This document shows, piece by piece, positions 30,573 to 32,164 of a DNA stretch of 32,164 nt (within the stretch, counting starts at the first letter, position 1; each line of letters begins with the position of its first letter). This stretch comes from Pseudohongiella sp. Lineage in GTDB: Bacteria > Pseudomonadota > Gammaproteobacteria > Pseudomonadales > Pseudohongiellaceae. The stretch covers positions 1 to 32,164 of the forward strand of contig JABMOK010000175.1 in NCBI GenBank assembly GCA_013204155.1, given 5' to 3'. The notes beneath the pieces are model-generated. The model was given only the letters and a program-made list of their open reading frames with translations. It was not told where the DNA came from and made no database searches. Made by a program: the position numbers and the translations under genes.

Positions 30573-30818
30573 CTTTCTTTCTCCTAGTGCTTAGAAATAA
30601 CTTTGGGAATTTTGGAATAGGTTGGTCACGGTTTATCCAGATCGTTTAGGATATGAAGGTGAATCGATGGCGGAGTGTTCCCTCATGGTGGGTTAGAAAG
30701 GGTATTGACAAGTTAACTTCAATTTTGCTGTTTTGGCGTAGAAATTGGCCTTCCCTACAACGGGAAATCAATGACTTAGAGCTATTTGCCTGCTCGAAAT
30801 TCTCTGCAAAGTAGTTAA
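30573..30818. other. Noncoding stretch between permease and IS1111 element
   Basis: It includes an AGGAG ribosome site (30585-30581, minus strand) for the permease. It also holds a 16-bp sequence (30704-30719) whose complement nearly equals the reconstructed empty target of the neighbouring IS. No gene is seen. Confidence 0.5.
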
Positions 30819-30834
30819 CTTATGTGGACTCCCC

Positions 30835-31039
30835 CCTTGTCAACAATCAAATTGCTCATTCAAAGAAATAAAATGCATACTTATGTACGAGCTCTAATTG
30901 AGTAGCTAACTCTGGCTCCAGGATATTTACGCAAACGTGTGTTCAAATCTTGTCAGCGAGCTCGAAGCTCTAGTTAACTCTCTGAATTGACACGCCGATT
31001 TTTATCTTCGATTGTGCATTTTTATTGTCAAACCCATTA
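30835..31039 (-). ncRNA. Candidate bridge RNA region of the IS1111 element
   Basis: This 205-bp noncoding stretch lies 3' of the transposase. ATCTTGTCAG (30947-30956) equals the right flank at 32153-32162. TAGTTAACT (30971-30979) equals the left flank at 30812-30820. Between them GAGCT-CGA-AGCTC can form a hairpin, and outside them CGTGT/ACACG plus CAA/TTG can close a lower stem. ACTTATGT (30879-30886) equals the left junction 30818-30825. IS110/IS1111 elements are known to encode bridge RNAs with target- and donor-binding loops. Strand and exact ends are inferred. Confidence 0.65.
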
Positions 31040-32077
31040 TTAAGCAGCTACTAACTCCGCTTTATATTCTGTCCCTTGCGTGAGCATCACATAAGCAGTT
31101 CTCACGGTCTTATTAGCCAGGGCTACTGCTGCACACTTTTTCCCTCTACGTGCCACTAAACCTTGTATCCAGGCTTCCTTTTTCGTCACAGCGGTTCGCT
31201 TCATTATTTGATTGACCACTGCCATTGCTCCCGTTATCAGTTGGCTTCGAAGGGTGCTGCTTCTAGCATTTTTCCTGATATGACCGAGCTTTGTAACGCC
31301 GCCAGAAGAATGCTGCAACGGAGTTAAACCAATACAGGCAGATGCATCTTTTCCTTTGTTAAAGACCCCTAGATCAGCACAACCAAGCGCGATATATAGA
31401 TTGATAGCATTTAAAGTGCCGACCCCTTCCAGTTTAAGCAAACGCTTACAGTCGTCATGCTCATCAATCGATGTTTCCAGGCAGCGGTCATAAACACGAA
31501 TTGAATCGAGCAATCCTAAATGAAGCCCCCAGGCTGCATTTAATGCGTGCCTAAACTCAAAGGAAAAGCCGTTTTCAGCATCTTCCAAAAGCGATTCGAT
31601 AACCCCTTTCAAACCGCCTTTCTTGGGCGATACTCGAATATTAAACTCCAGCAATAGAGCTTTAATCTGGTTACTGGACGCTGTCTTTTGCTTGATGGCG
31701 AGCTCTCGCAAACGCATCATTGACTGCAATTGCTGCTGTTCGACACTTTTTCCCTTAACAAACTGTATGTCAGTTAATTGCGAGGCTTGAACAATCGCCA
31801 GAGCATCGTTTTTATCCGTTTTTTGGTTTTGCCTGATAGACGCTACCAATTTGGCTGAAATAAGTTGAGCATCATGGCCTGCTTCAATCGCTCTCTGTTT
31901 CCAGTAGTTTGAGGTACCGCAGGCCTCAAAAATTATGCTCATTGGCTTCGACGTAAACAACCAGGTTAGAAATTCGTGATGAGGCATCTCAATATTTGAA
32001 TGCACTTTGTTGTTCGTACACAGACAAACTTGAATGACTTCTTTTGCTAAATCAACACCAGCTATTGTATTCTTCAT
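31040..32077 (-). CDS. IS110-family transposase (IS1111 group)
   Basis: The product has 345 residues. The N-terminal RuvC-like DEDD domain shows AGVDLAKEVIQVC (first Asp at residue 9), IIFEACGTSNYW (Glu) and NQKTDKNDALAI (Asp pair). A coiled central region follows. The C-terminal Transposase_20 domain has LEGVGTLNAINLYIALG, ASACIGLTPLQHSSGG and HIRKNARSSTLRSQL, which holds the serine-containing segment. The frame is uninterrupted, so the element may be active. These recombinases insert without target duplication and are guided by a bridge RNA. Confidence 0.95.
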   Translation of the reverse strand: MKNTIAGVDLAKEVIQVCLCTNNKVHSNIEMPHHEFLTWLFTSKPMSIIFEACGTSNYWKQRAIEAGHDAQLISAKLVASIRQNQKTDKNDALAIVQASQLTDIQFVKGKSVEQQQLQSMMRLRELAIKQKTASSNQIKALLLEFNIRVSPKKGGLKGVIESLLEDAENGFSFEFRHALNAAWGLHLGLLDSIRVYDRCLETSIDEHDDCKRLLKLEGVGTLNAINLYIALGCADLGVFNKGKDASACIGLTPLQHSSGGVTKLGHIRKNARSSTLRSQLITGAMAVVNQIMKRTAVTKKEAWIQGLVARRGKKCAAVALANKTVRTAYVMLTQGTEYKAELVAA

Positions 32078-32164
32078 CCCTTGGACTCCTTTATGTTTTG
32101 TGTGAGAACAAACATATTAGCTCACTTCTTAGGAAGTGAGGGGAGTCCAATTATCTTGTCAGTA

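Larger units (their letters stand above)
30821..32156 (-). mobile_element. IS1111-group (IS110 family) insertion sequence, about 1.34 kb
   Basis: An intact IS110-type transposase is bracketed by subterminal inverted repeats GGACTCCCC (30826-30834) and GGGGAGTCC (32140-32148). Subterminal repeats and the longer noncoding end on the 3' side of the transposase (about 215 bp versus 71 bp at the 5' side) are hallmarks of the IS1111 group. The ends are inferred from a shared CT at 30819-30820 and 32155-32156. Joining the flanks at this CT gives TAGTTAACTTGTCAGTA as the empty site. Confidence 0.85.

Overview
The window looks like a chromosomal segment of a free-living, probably marine, gammaproteobacterium. 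The basis is a FusA2-type EF-G paralogue, a photolyase/YbgA/Cfa photo-oxidative stress cluster, intermediate base composition and many mobile-element scars. Genus cannot be read from the sequence. The window divides into a conserved left third (about 0.3-12.6 kb) and an accessory right two thirds (about 12.6-32.2 kb).

Left third: a singlet-oxygen/light stress regulon. An ECF sigma factor with a ChrR-type zinc/cupin anti-sigma (minus strand, 4.25-5.6 kb) sits between two target operons. To the left, on the minus strand, are SOUL haem protein, DUF523-DUF1722 (YbgA-like), class I CPD photolyase and DUF3833 lipoprotein. To the right, on the plus strand, are a SnoaL-like protein, a truncated SDR remnant, FAD amine oxidase, DUF1365, a cyclopropane-fatty-acid-synthase-like methyltransferase and DUF2878. 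Each target operon has an upstream TGATCC-N18-TA(G/A)T element that fits the known RpoE/ChrR promoter pattern. The likely job of the system is to sense photo-oxidative damage, repair DNA and modify membrane lipids. A block of REP-like repeats and the fusA2 terminator follow, then fusA2.

12.6-14.5 kb is a scar zone. A diverged ~180-bp noncoding sequence occurs twice. Between its copies lie a DUF3147 gene, the last ~40 codons of a heavy-metal RND pump and a frameshifted IS3 transposase tail.

14.5-19.5 kb is a toxin island: a Fic AMP-transferase preceded by a dense array of ATGTCGA boxes, and two unrelated HipBA modules. The first HipBA module has operators TGACT-N8-AGTCA, with the same N8 spacing as the E. 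coli hipBA operators.

19.9-27.85 kb reads, right to left, as a phage-satellite-like element. It has a P4-type integrase beside an 18-nt tRNA/tmRNA 3' end with a terminator, then an unknown gene, AlpA, another unknown gene, an AEP primase-helicase, a possible origin, TerS and TerL. No portal, capsid or tail gene is present.

28.1-32.16 kb holds an orphan FtsX/MacB-like ABC permease whose expected ATG start appears mutated, and an IS1111-type (IS110 family) insertion sequence. The long 3' noncoding end of this IS contains short exact matches to both insertion flanks placed around a small hairpin. That arrangement is expected of a bridge RNA and is the most interesting signal I found.
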